Origin: a bacterium
GTDB taxonomy: Bacteria > Oederibacteriota > JAAXVQ01 > JAUVAV01
Direction: 5' to 3'
Assembly (NCBI GenBank): GCA_021108215.1
Contig: JAIORK010000026.1
Span: 62,001-126,000, forward strand
DNA: 64,000 nucleotides
The notes beneath the pieces are model-generated. The model had not been told where the DNA came from and did no database searches. It was given only the letters and a program-made list of their open reading frames with translations. Below are positions 44,706 through 54,028 of this stretch, piece by piece. Each line of letters begins with the position of its first letter. The stretch's first letter is position 1. Made by a program: the position numbers and the translations under genes.

Positions 44706-46889
44706 CTAAAAACGATAACCGAATTGTATTTCACTAATATAGTCTTCCCGATAAAAAGTTTTTAAAAAATTCAATTCCAATGGTCCAATGGGTGTCATCC
44801 ATCCAAAACTCAAACCATAGCCACCGGCAAGTTTTTCTAAATTACTTATTTTTTCCAGCCTATTGCTTGCAACAGCATCATAAACAGATAATCGAAAGTA
44901 AAGGGTTTCCCATACTTTAAATTGAACTGAGGATTCAAAAAAAGCGTGATTTTTAATGGCCTCTTCTGTTGCATAAAATTTAAGTGCCGGTATTTGACGC
45001 TGCCTGGAAAAAAAAGAAACTGCTAAATAATATAAATCACCTTCAGTGACAGGGCTATTTCCTATGGCTGAGAAGTAAAACAGGTTCTTCCAGGAAAATC
45101 CGGCAGGTAAAGGAATAATGAATTGCCCTTTAGCATCGAGTTGTCCAAATACTCTATTAGAATTTTCAAAATCATTAAATAGTTTTAAATAGCCATCCAA
45201 CTGAAAACCCCGCGAAGGAAAAAAAGAGCGATTTAGAGTATTCACATTAATATAAGCAAAAACATCACTATAATTCACGAAATGGGTGCTGAAATTACTG
45301 CCAACCAAAGGTTCAATGAGTGCTTTTTCTCTGGCAATACCAAGCCCCAAAGCAATTGAATTCCATAAATACATCTCCGTATAAATTTCACCTACGAAAT
45401 CCGAAAAAACGAAGAGACCGTTAATTTTACCGTCCAAGGCATAAACAGACGTTTTTTCTTGATCGTACCTTAAATTAAGCCCAAAACCAAAACCGGGATT
45501 CCAGCCCAATTTATATAAATAACCCAATTCAATCGCCGGATTTTCACTTAACCGGCCGTCAAGCTTTGTAATTGATCCACTGCCCAATCGATTTAAAAAA
45601 GTCAGATTTAATAAGAGTGATGACTTAAATTCTGAATTATAGCTAAATCCAAATTGAAAAACATCCTGGTCTAATTCATTTAAAAAAAGCTGCAATATTT
45701 CTTCTTTATCTTCCGTGGGTGTTAAAACATAATGAACGCTTTTGAAATAGCCCGTACCGAAAATATTTTGAATATTTTTATCCAATTGCTCAGCTGTTAT
45801 TTCTTGACCGGGTTTAATCCCCAGCGGACCGCGGACCATGGCATGGGATGAGCGCCCCAAACCAATCAATTCCACTTTTTTTATAACCGCCGCATCATCC
45901 GGGCGGGATATTTTTTGTGGCCGAAATTGCGTTTGCAAAGCGAGGGATTTTTTTATGGCGCGCAGCTGGATGATCGCTCTCCGGGCAGCTTCTTCGCCGC
46001 GCATAATCAGTTCTGAAGCAGCCGCAAAACTGCTCGAACGGTAACCCTTCATATCCGGTTGGATCAAAACACGGCACTGTTCCCGCTCTGCTGTGGATTT
46101 GGACTGCTCAAGTATGGACATGGATTGTTCAAGAATTTTACCCAAATCATCCAGTTCATCTTTTTGATAAGTGAAACTCCCTACATCAACACCGATGACA
46201 ATATCCGCACCCATGGCCAAAACATCGGTCACCGGTAAATTCCTGGCCACACCGCCATCAGTTAATAATTGCCCGTCCCGTTCTATAGGTGTAAAAGCCG
46301 CCGGGATGGACATACTGGCACGCAGTGCTGTTACCAAATCTCCTTTGCTCATCACATGGGCTTCTCCGGTGACCAGGTTCGTTGCAATGCATCGAAAAGG
46401 AATGGGGAAATCATCAAAATCCCTGATATGGCGACTATGCCAGGTAAGTCTTGCGAGTAAGGATTGAATATTATGTCCAGTTACAACACCTACCGGTAAA
46501 CCAATCCGCCAATTTTTAATCGGCAGGGTAACGAAATATTTTGTATCCTGATATTTGTCAGTAAGTAATAAATTACGGAAGGGTCGCTGATCATTTAATA
46601 AATGATCCCAATTCTGAGAGATGACGATGGTTTCGATTTCTTGGGCAGTATATCCAATTGCATACAAGGCGCCAATAAGACTACCCATGCTGGTCCCTGT
46701 AATATAATGGACGGGAATCTGTTCTTCTTCCAACACTTTTAAAACACCGATATGCGCCAAACCCTTGGCACCGCCGCCGCTTAAAACCAAGCCGATTTTC
46801 GGATCATCTGTTGAAAAAACCGGTTGCGCACTTACCAATAGAGCGCCAAAAAAGAAAAAGATCAAAGACAGACCTAATCGATTCGTCAT
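44706..46889 (-). CDS. Patatin-like phospholipase with POTRA and BamA-type barrel
   Basis: A 727-residue protein. After a signal peptide (FFFFGALLVSAQPVFS), the patatin domain carries the oxyanion loop GGGAKG near residue 38, nucleophile Ser67 in GTSMG and Asp211 in TDGG, so the Ser-Asp dyad is intact. A single POTRA-like segment (VIKKVELIGLGRS..., PGQEITAEQLDKNIQNIFGTGYFKSV) at about residues 338-400 leads into a C-terminal 16-strand-type barrel ending ISEIQFGYRF, with the terminal Phe used by the BAM machinery. This equals the PlpD/type Vd arrangement. It should be an outer-membrane phospholipase with the lipase exposed or released. It has its own terminator. Confidence 0.88.
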   Translation of the reverse strand: MTNRLGLSLIFFFFGALLVSAQPVFSTDDPKIGLVLSGGGAKGLAHIGVLKVLEEEQIPVHYITGTSMGSLIGALYAIGYTAQEIETIVISQNWDHLLNDQRPFRNLLLTDKYQDTKYFVTLPIKNWRIGLPVGVVTGHNIQSLLARLTWHSRHIRDFDDFPIPFRCIATNLVTGEAHVMSKGDLVTALRASMSIPAAFTPIERDGQLLTDGGVARNLPVTDVLAMGADIVIGVDVGSFTYQKDELDDLGKILEQSMSILEQSKSTAEREQCRVLIQPDMKGYRSSSFAAASELIMRGEEAARRAIIQLRAIKKSLALQTQFRPQKISRPDDAAVIKKVELIGLGRSSHAMVRGPLGIKPGQEITAEQLDKNIQNIFGTGYFKSVHYVLTPTEDKEEILQLFLNELDQDVFQFGFSYNSEFKSSLLLNLTFLNRLGSGSITKLDGRLSENPAIELGYLYKLGWNPGFGFGLNLRYDQEKTSVYALDGKINGLFVFSDFVGEIYTEMYLWNSIALGLGIAREKALIEPLVGSNFSTHFVNYSDVFAYINVNTLNRSFFPSRGFQLDGYLKLFNDFENSNRVFGQLDAKGQFIIPLPAGFSWKNLFYFSAIGNSPVTEGDLYYLAVSFFSRQRQIPALKFYATEEAIKNHAFFESSVQFKVWETLYFRLSVYDAVASNRLEKISNLEKLAGGYGLSFGWMTPIGPLELNFLKTFYREDYISEIQFGYRF

Positions 46890-46963
46890 GAGAAGTCTTT
46901 CGTTCCTTTCCGGCGCCTGATGATTGTTTTCCTTGCTAGTGATTCTGCTGCCCCCCTAAAAAA

Positions 46964-47051
46964 TCATTGCGAGCGAGCGGAGGGCGCGTGGCAATCTCAT
47001 TTCATCCTTATAAAATCAAGATTACTTCGTCGCTATCGCTCCTCGCAATGA
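46964..47051. repeat. CATTGCGAG palindromic element
   Basis: TCATTGCGAG at one end and CTCGCAATGA at the other enclose GTGGCAATCTC and TCGTCGCTATCGCTC. This design of inverted CATTGCGAG ends occurs as a dispersed repeat in many unrelated genomes (general knowledge). It fills most of the 216 bases between the patatin and DUF1302-like genes. Confidence 0.65.
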
Positions 47052-47105
47052 CAGCAAAAGGAGATTTTGCAGCAAAAACACTAGTTACTATCCCCGGAAT
47101 CACTT

Positions 47106-48350
47106 CTAAAAACTGTACTTTATTTTAGCATAAACCATATCATTGTCATCATATTGCCCGAAATTGCCTTCACTCCCAATAAAAATATTGGCACCCAGCA
47201 GCAATTCAAATCCATCGACCAAAGCATAAGTGATTTTGGGACGAATCAGGGCATCGGAATTATTCAGTCCAATGTATGAAAACAATTCCAATCGCAGCGT
47301 TTCCCGCAGAAAATCTTTGCTCGCCAGAAAAGTCATCGTATTCTCAAATTCATCATTCGCTATGGCTTCATCATACTGCAAAATTGCCTGCTGAACAAAT
47401 TGGGCGCTAAACCGCACGTCCCACATTACAAAATCCAATCCTACCAAATAATGAATATAGTCTTTCCGTACCGTGCCATCAATAAGTGTCATATCTTCTG
47501 AATTGAAATATTTATCGTGATAATAGGCTCCTTCTCCGCGCACTATAAAGCCACCCAGCGCGGTGCTGAAACTACCGCCCCCCAATCCCAGACGATGATG
47601 CCTCGGTGTGACGGTTATCCCTGCCAGTTGAAATGTCACAGGATCAATGGTTTTTGTAATGTGCATCGTCGGATCATCGTCCCACATGTATCCACCCATA
47701 ATTTCAAAATCAATCGCAGATGTGATAATTGAATATTTTGCAAACACCTCACTATTTTCCAATGCCGCGCCAACTTCTTTTTGACTATAATCAAAGGATG
47801 GTGACACGGGAAAATCCAATCCCGGGAACCAGATGGAACCTTCCCCAGGCATTTGAGTCGAAGTAAACATCGGGTTCCATACAAATTCAATGGTATTGTC
47901 ACCTAAATAATAATCGGCCTTTAGGGCTGTAATACCCATACGAATTTCGTCAAAATCACGCAACAAAAATTCACTTAAATCTTTGGGAGAAACAATATCG
48001 GTGATAAACACACCATCAGCCTTTCCCCAAATAATTTGCTGCTTTCCCAGGCGTAAATCTATTGAGTCAAAAAAGATATCCACATATGCTTCACGTAACC
48101 CGATTTCCATTTCCTGATTGGGATACTGATAAATATAAGGATTTGCTTTGAAAGCCACCTTTTCTTTACTCTGTTCAATGTTCAAATTAAATGTGTTTTG
48201 AACAATGGGATACTCATTGTCGCCGGTTAACAGCATTCCGGTATAATTGCGCACATAACCCGACCAATTCAGCGATTGCGCCGCTGCCCCGCTTATGAAA
48301 ACTAACAGCGCAAGAACACCCCCGAATAGTCCGAAATACAACGTTCTCAT
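47106..48350 (-). CDS. DUF1302-like outer-membrane protein of an RND module
   Basis: A 414-residue protein with a signal peptide (LFGGVLALLVFISGAAAQ), regular amphipathic strands throughout and a C-terminal YAKIKYSF, typical of a beta-barrel. LRLGKQQIIWGKADGVFITDIVSPKDLSEFLL near residues 100-130 matches the LGRQ-WG...D--NP-DL pattern of DUF1302 proteins. Such barrels are often encoded with an RND/MMPL transporter and a LolA-like outer-membrane lipoprotein-sorting protein, which is exactly the context here (48347-51432, with 4-base overlaps). The cargo is unknown; lipid or hydrophobic compound traffic is inferred. Confidence 0.78.
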   Translation of the reverse strand: MRTLYFGLFGGVLALLVFISGAAAQSLNWSGYVRNYTGMLLTGDNEYPIVQNTFNLNIEQSKEKVAFKANPYIYQYPNQEMEIGLREAYVDIFFDSIDLRLGKQQIIWGKADGVFITDIVSPKDLSEFLLRDFDEIRMGITALKADYYLGDNTIEFVWNPMFTSTQMPGEGSIWFPGLDFPVSPSFDYSQKEVGAALENSEVFAKYSIITSAIDFEIMGGYMWDDDPTMHITKTIDPVTFQLAGITVTPRHHRLGLGGGSFSTALGGFIVRGEGAYYHDKYFNSEDMTLIDGTVRKDYIHYLVGLDFVMWDVRFSAQFVQQAILQYDEAIANDEFENTMTFLASKDFLRETLRLELFSYIGLNNSDALIRPKITYALVDGFELLLGANIFIGSEGNFGQYDDNDMVYAKIKYSF

Positions 48351-49135
48351 TTCAAACCTCTTTTCATCATTCGTTCCGTAAACTTGTTCGCCGAAAGTCC
48401 TGTGTCCAGTTTAACATTATCCAGTTCCATTTTTGTCGTATGGTCTTTCTGAACATTACGCATTTCACTTGCCAGTATTGTCCAATAGCTCCCGATTTTA
48501 TCATATTTTTTTACGGTCAGTGTTTTCAGCAATTCACCGTCTTCATCATAAAAATCTTTTTTAAGACTGATCCATTTGTCTTTAATGATCCAGGAAACAG
48601 TCCGCGAGTACATATACTCTTCATTTTTGGAAATACTTTCCACAACATAGCAATCTTCATCCCCCGTTTTTTCCTCACGCACCAGTTTATGGGTATCATC
48701 GGTCGGATAGCGATCACCCAAATCATCATACGTGAAATCAGATCCCATAAAATAATCACTGGTACTGTCACTGGAAATGCGTTTTACTTTTTTCAAAGCC
48801 GGCAGATAAATCCACTGATCATCATTTTTGCCGGCCTCGTCGTAGCCCCAATTCATGAAAGAAGTGTTGCGCACATCCGCCGGCGAAACAAAAAACATGA
48901 TTTTCTTTTCCATTTTTCCAAAATCCTTAATAAACTGTTTAATTTTTCTCACGCGTTGATCACCACGGGAATTAATAAGCGACATGGTCAGATCACCTTG
49001 CATGTCATTACCGGTTTCGCGATTGTAAACATTTTCAATAATCTTCAAGCCGCTTATTTTTTCTTGCGAAAGCCCCAGCGTCGGCACAATGATTAACAGT
49101 GCCATTACCATGAGTAGTGTTCTTTTAATAATCAT
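48347..49135 (-). CDS. Outer membrane lipoprotein-sorting protein (LolA-like, PF17131 type)
   Basis: A 262-residue secreted protein with a signal peptide (MALLIIVPTLGLSQ) and a LolA-like half-barrel: GDLTMSLINSRGDQRVRKIKQFIKDF, KIMFFVSPADVRNTSFMNW, DQWIYLPALKKVKRIS and FMGSDFTYDDLGDR are the conserved runs of this family. It is a periplasmic carrier-like fold thought to shuttle lipids or hydrophobic molecules. It lies between the RND pump and the DUF1302-like barrel with ATGA overlaps on both sides, so the three parts could form an inner-to-outer membrane route. Confidence 0.87.
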   Translation of the reverse strand: MIIKRTLLMVMALLIIVPTLGLSQEKISGLKIIENVYNRETGNDMQGDLTMSLINSRGDQRVRKIKQFIKDFGKMEKKIMFFVSPADVRNTSFMNWGYDEAGKNDDQWIYLPALKKVKRISSDSTSDYFMGSDFTYDDLGDRYPTDDTHKLVREEKTGDEDCYVVESISKNEEYMYSRTVSWIIKDKWISLKKDFYDEDGELLKTLTVKKYDKIGSYWTILASEMRNVQKDHTTKMELDNVKLDTGLSANKFTERMMKRGLK

Positions 49136-51432
49136 TTTAAGCCTCCATTTTTTTTGAAATAAATATTCGAGCCAAATAGCACCAGATACATAATCGTCAC
49201 TGTCCCCAGGAAACTTGTAAACATATTCAAGGAAACCAATGCACCCAATGCACGATTTGACGGAAATCCGGAAAACAGCAGCACTAAAAATCCCGCAATC
49301 ACCACAATCGCATTAAACACAATTGCCCTGCCGGTATGCTGCATCGTATACTGACCGGCCAATACCTTGTCGCCTGTTTCGGCCGCGGAAATCTTGTAGC
49401 GATCTATAAAATGAACCGCGTAATCAATACCAATACCGATGGCGATGCTGGAAACCAAGGCCGTGGTTGTGGACAAGGGAATATTCAGCAATCCCATCAC
49501 CCCAAAGCTAATGACGGCTGTAATCACAACCGGCACTGCACCAATTAAGCCTGCCATAATATTTTTAAACATTAAGGAAAGCAAAATAATAATAATCACC
49601 AGAGACATTAACAGACTGGTAACTTGCCCCTTTAAAATCAAGTCGGTAAATACCAGGCTTTTATAACCGGATCCGGCATATTTAAGCTCAACATTTTTCG
49701 CGTTAAATGCCGGCATATGTTTTTCAATGATCGCGATAGCACTATTAATCGCCTTGGAGTTATCGCTTTTCAATTGAAATGTCAAATTAGCTTTTTGGTA
49801 ATCATAATTCACAACCTTCCACAAGTTTTCCGGGTCCCCTGACATTTCATAAAGCAGTAAATACTGGGCAATCAGCTCTTGCGATTCAGGGATAACATTG
49901 TACTTTTCTTTGTCAGCATGCATGACTTTATTCATCCGCTTTAAATAATCAGTCAAAGCGAATGAATTACCCACAACATCCAATGTTCCGACAACATCGT
50001 CCTGCAATTTATCAATAGCCTTAAGAATGTCCGGATTTTTAAAGGCATCCTTATCTTTGGAATCAAAAATAACGTTCAGCGTAGATGTGCCGCCAAAATT
50101 TTCATTAATAAACTTATCCGTTATCACAATTTCACTGTCTTTTTCAAATTTTTCCAAAAAACTGGAATTGATCCATATTTTTCCAATGCCAATGACCGAA
50201 AAAACAATAATAACCGCTGTTAAAACAATGGTTATATATTTGTATTTAATAATCCTCTCTGAAAATGTCAAATTGTCGTTATGTTTGTTTTCGTTACTTT
50301 TTTCCTGCTTTTTCTTCCATTGGGGTAAACCAAAAACCATCACTGATGCGGGAATCAATACCAACGAAAACACCATTGCCATCATCACACCAAAAGCTGT
50401 GAACATCCCAAAATATTTAATTGGATAAATTTGCGAAGTCAGCAATGAAATAAAACCCACCGCCGTGGTCACCGACGTCATGAGTACCGGTTTCCACATC
50501 CCCTGAATCATATCCAACACCGCTTCTTTTCTGGAAGCAATCGGATTTTTAATCATAAAAAGGTGGAGATGATTATACAAATGGATTCCATAGGCCACGC
50601 CAATGGCGATGAGCATGACCGGGAGCATGGTTGAAACCGCATAGATCGGAATACCCACTGCCGCCATGAGCCCAAACGACCAAACCACACTGAACAAAAC
50701 CACCAACAATGTGAAAAAGGTACTCTTGAAGCTTCGCAAAACAATCAGAAGAACCACGACAATAACCAAAATAACAATCGGGACCATGCGTTTCATATCA
50801 GCCGGACCCAGCATCGCCAGGTTGCCTTCCACAATTGGACGGCCGGCCACATATACTTTTTCAGGTCCTTCAAAAGATTTGCTTACTTCCAAAATCTGGT
50901 GATAAAATTCCTGAGAAAAAACATCATCTTCAATTTCAGCAACAATGATGGTCACTGTTTCATCGATTGATACCAATCGCCCGAAAATCATCTCATTATT
51001 GCGGACATTGGAACGAAGTTGCTCCAATGCTTCCTCTGTTTTCGGTGTACGCTTAAAAAATGCTTTTACGTCCATACCCTCTTGGGTACCAATAATATTA
51101 TCCGCTGTGTACAGCGACGTAACATCGTTCTTATTGATCTCTTTCATCTTTTGTAATGTTTTGGTCAATTGCTTTATTTTCTGAATAGTTCCGGTGTTGT
51201 AAATTCCATCCGGATTTTCAACAGCAATAATGATGCCGTCTTTAATATCAAACCATTCTTCAGCCTGGTTGCTGTACACAAATGCCGGATGGCTCTGAGG
51301 CATATATTTATCCAGATCGGTCTCCATGCGTGTATTTGATTTCATGACTGCAAAAAAGGCGATCGAAGTAATTAGAATTAAAACCAAAACCGTCTTGGGC
51401 CTCTCCAGCAGTTTATTGAATATTTTTTCCAT
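49132..51432 (-). CDS. RND superfamily transporter (MMPL/HpnN-like)
   Basis: A 766-residue protein with two repeats, each a membrane helix, a periplasmic loop and a five-helix bundle; hydrophobic segments lie near residues 15-30, 215-365, 400-420 and 605-760. DLDKYMPQSHPAFVYSNQAEEWF near the start, AIGVAYGIHLYNH and AIGIGIDYAVHFIDRY are the family's SSD/MMPL-type motifs; the latter two are the paired functional helix-4/10 positions. It likely exports lipids or hydrophobic compounds using proton flow. It has a plausible promoter (TATAAA at 51457-51462) and is first in the three-gene unit. Confidence 0.88.
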   Translation of the reverse strand: MEKIFNKLLERPKTVLVLILITSIAFFAVMKSNTRMETDLDKYMPQSHPAFVYSNQAEEWFDIKDGIIIAVENPDGIYNTGTIQKIKQLTKTLQKMKEINKNDVTSLYTADNIIGTQEGMDVKAFFKRTPKTEEALEQLRSNVRNNEMIFGRLVSIDETVTIIVAEIEDDVFSQEFYHQILEVSKSFEGPEKVYVAGRPIVEGNLAMLGPADMKRMVPIVILVIVVVLLIVLRSFKSTFFTLLVVLFSVVWSFGLMAAVGIPIYAVSTMLPVMLIAIGVAYGIHLYNHLHLFMIKNPIASRKEAVLDMIQGMWKPVLMTSVTTAVGFISLLTSQIYPIKYFGMFTAFGVMMAMVFSLVLIPASVMVFGLPQWKKKQEKSNENKHNDNLTFSERIIKYKYITIVLTAVIIVFSVIGIGKIWINSSFLEKFEKDSEIVITDKFINENFGGTSTLNVIFDSKDKDAFKNPDILKAIDKLQDDVVGTLDVVGNSFALTDYLKRMNKVMHADKEKYNVIPESQELIAQYLLLYEMSGDPENLWKVVNYDYQKANLTFQLKSDNSKAINSAIAIIEKHMPAFNAKNVELKYAGSGYKSLVFTDLILKGQVTSLLMSLVIIIILLSLMFKNIMAGLIGAVPVVITAVISFGVMGLLNIPLSTTTALVSSIAIGIGIDYAVHFIDRYKISAAETGDKVLAGQYTMQHTGRAIVFNAIVVIAGFLVLLFSGFPSNRALGALVSLNMFTSFLGTVTIMYLVLFGSNIYFKKNGGLK

Positions 51433-51456
51433 AGTCTAAGTCCTTTCAAGGATAAT

Positions 51457-51480
51457 TTTATACTTACTATCATTCTTGTC
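51457..51480 (-). promoter_or_regulatory. Possible promoter for the RND unit
   Basis: Minus-strand TATAAA at 51457-51462, with TTTGGA/TTGGAC 15-16 bases upstream. The -35 is imperfect. Confidence 0.4.
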
Positions 51481-51500
51481 CAAACAAAATCAAAATCCTA

Positions 51501-51590
51501 TCCACAGATTACACAGATTACTCCGATTTCAAGACACTTCAAAACATTTGTTTTTATGACCTAATCCAAAAAACCTGCGAAATCTGTGGA
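51501..51590. repeat. CCACAGATT inverted repeat in the 51433-51667 space
   Basis: TCCACAGATTACACAGATTA at 51501 and its inverse AATCTGTGGA at 51581-51590, 70 bases apart. Same unit as at 40900-40930. No other feature is seen in this space apart from the promoter noted. Confidence 0.5.
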
Positions 51591-51667
51591 TCATCTCTTT
51601 GTTTTAAAGCTTTTATAAAATCTGTTTTATTAATTAACCTCTATCTCTACTAAAATAGGCGCGCCCA

Positions 51668-52969
51668 TCAAAAAGCCACTTTCAGCTCTAATCGCACCAT
51701 ATGGATCACCTCCTCCAACCCCAGCGCCTCTATTCGGCTAAGTATCACCGCCGGTTCAACATGACCAAATAAACTTACGCCGGCTTCAAAATTCATTTCC
51801 ATAGTCTGCTGATCTTCCAGTTGTTTTACACCTTTTAGCTGTACATAAGGTTTGAGTTTTCCGGGGAATCGATGTCTGACTTCAGCAAATGCCAGAGGTA
51901 AATTAACGGCATCTAAACGCATGACTTCTCCAAAAAACAGATTACTAAAAGTTGGTTGGAATTTTGCATCTCCATTCCATTCAGATTGTCCCAGATAGCC
52001 AACACTGATGCTGGTTAAAGCTCCTGAGTCGTAAATAAAGTCCTTGCCTAATTCTATGGTATAAGCCAATGTGCTTTCACTGTCAATAGTTTGATTGATA
52101 CCACTAATGGCCCAATCCAGAGCATTGTGTAATTTACCGTTCATCAGCAACCCAACATAAACCCGGTTATCCTCAATAATGGTTCCAAACTCCTCATAAA
52201 AAAGTACGCTCAGATTACTGACACTAATGTGGCTTACTGGTCCACTACTATCACTGTCCGAAAACTCACTGAACTCATTGCCCGCGTCATCACCCGGCAC
52301 ATAACCCGGGTTCCAACTAATCGTTAGCCCTAACAAATTGGTCTCACCCATGACTTCCCCCACACCCCCGGTATAATCCAATGCCAGAAGATTATAAAGA
52401 TGGCGATTGGCACAAAACTTTCCCATGCGGGCAAAATGGTCCGTCACCGTACCGGCCTGTGCCTGCACTGAGAAAGCTTGCCAGCTCTGATTATAGCTCA
52501 ACCCCAAAACCCGTTCATCCAACAGAATGGAGTTACCCATCTTCATCTCCTGCAACCCGAGACGGGCGATGATATCCTTTTCCTGATAATGATAAAAAAC
52601 CTGCCGCAACCCTACATGCCGGCTGTCTTCATATTCCAAAACCGCTGGTTGGTTACTGTCGTCCGATCCACTGATATCAGTGACACTCCAATGTTTATAC
52701 CCGCCTTCTAAATAGAGTTGGTGTGATGAAAAAAAAGTGTAGTTAAGCGCACCCAAAAGCATCCCGCCGGTTATCATTTTATCGCCGATTCTCCCCGGTC
52801 CCATCGTCCCTTCGATCGCCCACAACAAAGAAGATTTTTCCATCACCGGAGTTAAATGAGCGCCTAAAATACTCCGGCACTCCCGCTTGGCATTGGCATT
52901 CACCGCCAAACCAAGCACCAGGCCCAGCAGTATTAGCCTACTTAGATTTTTGCATTTTAATTTTAACAT
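51668..52969 (-). CDS. Predicted outer-membrane beta-barrel protein
   Basis: The ATG at 52969 (MLKLKCKNLSRLILLG) is preferred because an AGGA ribosome site lies 10 bases upstream; an ATG three codons earlier is an alternative, and a longer frame lies inside the preceding gene. The 433-residue product has a signal peptide ending NANA, then repeated amphipathic strands (QLYLEGGYKHWSV, DIIARLGLQEMKMG, ALTSISVGYLGQSEW) and a C-terminal VRLELKVAF with final Phe. It has porin-like design but no family that I can name. It is the last gene of the TetR-led unit, overlapping the ferredoxin gene by about 30 bases. Confidence 0.75.
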   Translation of the reverse strand: MLKLKCKNLSRLILLGLVLGLAVNANAKRECRSILGAHLTPVMEKSSLLWAIEGTMGPGRIGDKMITGGMLLGALNYTFFSSHQLYLEGGYKHWSVTDISGSDDSNQPAVLEYEDSRHVGLRQVFYHYQEKDIIARLGLQEMKMGNSILLDERVLGLSYNQSWQAFSVQAQAGTVTDHFARMGKFCANRHLYNLLALDYTGGVGEVMGETNLLGLTISWNPGYVPGDDAGNEFSEFSDSDSSGPVSHISVSNLSVLFYEEFGTIIEDNRVYVGLLMNGKLHNALDWAISGINQTIDSESTLAYTIELGKDFIYDSGALTSISVGYLGQSEWNGDAKFQPTFSNLFFGEVMRLDAVNLPLAFAEVRHRFPGKLKPYVQLKGVKQLEDQQTMEMNFEAGVSLFGHVEPAVILSRIEALGLEEVIHMVRLELKVAF

Positions 52970-54011
52970 GATGTTCATTTCCTTTTCGATAAAATGAAAT
53001 ACTCGATTTTGGACAAGCATCGAGGCAATCTCCACAGACAATACAATCCTGATTATCCAAATGACTGATTTTTTCCGGACTGCGGGTAATCGCATTGACT
53101 TGGCAGCTGGTGTTGCAGCTGGTACAACTTATGCAGGTCTGATTAATCCCCAAAATACTGGCCCCGGGAATTTTTGCAATCCAACCCAAAATCAAGCCGA
53201 TCGGACAAATACTCCGACAAAATGGGCGGTAAATGAACAAAGAACTAAGCAACAGTACGCCTAATAAAATGTAACCGATCAGATTAGGAGAAAACAAATT
53301 AAAAGCCACCTTAAACGGCCCATAATGTTTATAAATATTTGTATGGGTTATAAACAACTGTGTCAGTAAAACAACCAGCACAACTGTCCGAATGATTCCC
53401 ATAATTTTTTGCGCCCGAGCACTTTGAAATAATCTTAATTTACCCGGCAGCATAAGAAATTCCTGGAAAGCGCCCAAATGACAGGCCCAACCGCACCACA
53501 CCTGTCCAAAAATATAGGTCAGCGGAATCAGCACCAGAAACCACAAAAGACTTTGCCATTCTATTTTTACGCCAATCAACATCAGCCAGGTATTTTGGAA
53601 ACTGGAGATCATGCAAGCACCGCCACCGTGATAAAACCCCAACACTACCAGGGAAAACAGCAGCATGACCCCTTTGAAACGGCGGGTGAATTTGAACCGC
53701 ACCATAATCCCTGACAAAATTGTCATCACCACAACCAGTAATGCCCAATACATTTTGGAGTAGCTCACCGATTCAGCAGGCGCTGATTCTGCACCGCTAT
53801 CGTTGAATTCCTCATCAAATTCCATTGAGCTGAATTCATCATCGCCGCCCGAATTGACAAATTCATCCCCCGTATTATTGCTGTCAACCATCACGGTTCC
53901 TGATAGACCGGCGTCAGCAGCAGCGATCAGCACATTGCCCACAAGAAAGGGAAGAACCATAACAAATAAGAAGCCAAGTGACTTAAGAAATTTTAAGGGT
54001 ACACCCAACAT
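52938..54011 (-). CDS. NapH-like membrane ferredoxin
   Basis: A 357-residue protein with a signal-like first helix, an acidic low-complexity segment (residues 48-80), several membrane helices (about 88-105, 115-128, 155-172, 207-222, 245-260), the Cys motifs WCGWACHLG (173/177) and CRSICPIG (265/269) placed at membrane edges as in NapH/NosR/CcoG proteins, and two 4Fe-4S ferredoxin motifs at Cys293-296-299-303 and Cys323-326-329-333. All eight cluster cysteines are present. It would move electrons across or along the inner membrane; the donor and acceptor are unknown. It sits between a small secreted protein and a barrel gene. Confidence 0.85.
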   Translation of the reverse strand: MLGVPLKFLKSLGFLFVMVLPFLVGNVLIAAADAGLSGTVMVDSNNTGDEFVNSGGDDEFSSMEFDEEFNDSGAESAPAESVSYSKMYWALLVVVMTILSGIMVRFKFTRRFKGVMLLFSLVVLGFYHGGGACMISSFQNTWLMLIGVKIEWQSLLWFLVLIPLTYIFGQVWCGWACHLGAFQEFLMLPGKLRLFQSARAQKIMGIIRTVVLVVLLTQLFITHTNIYKHYGPFKVAFNLFSPNLIGYILLGVLLLSSLFIYRPFCRSICPIGLILGWIAKIPGASILGINQTCISCTSCNTSCQVNAITRSPEKISHLDNQDCIVCGDCLDACPKSSISFYRKGNEHHVKIKMQKSK

Positions 54012-54028
54012 AGCCTTGCTCCTTTTTA

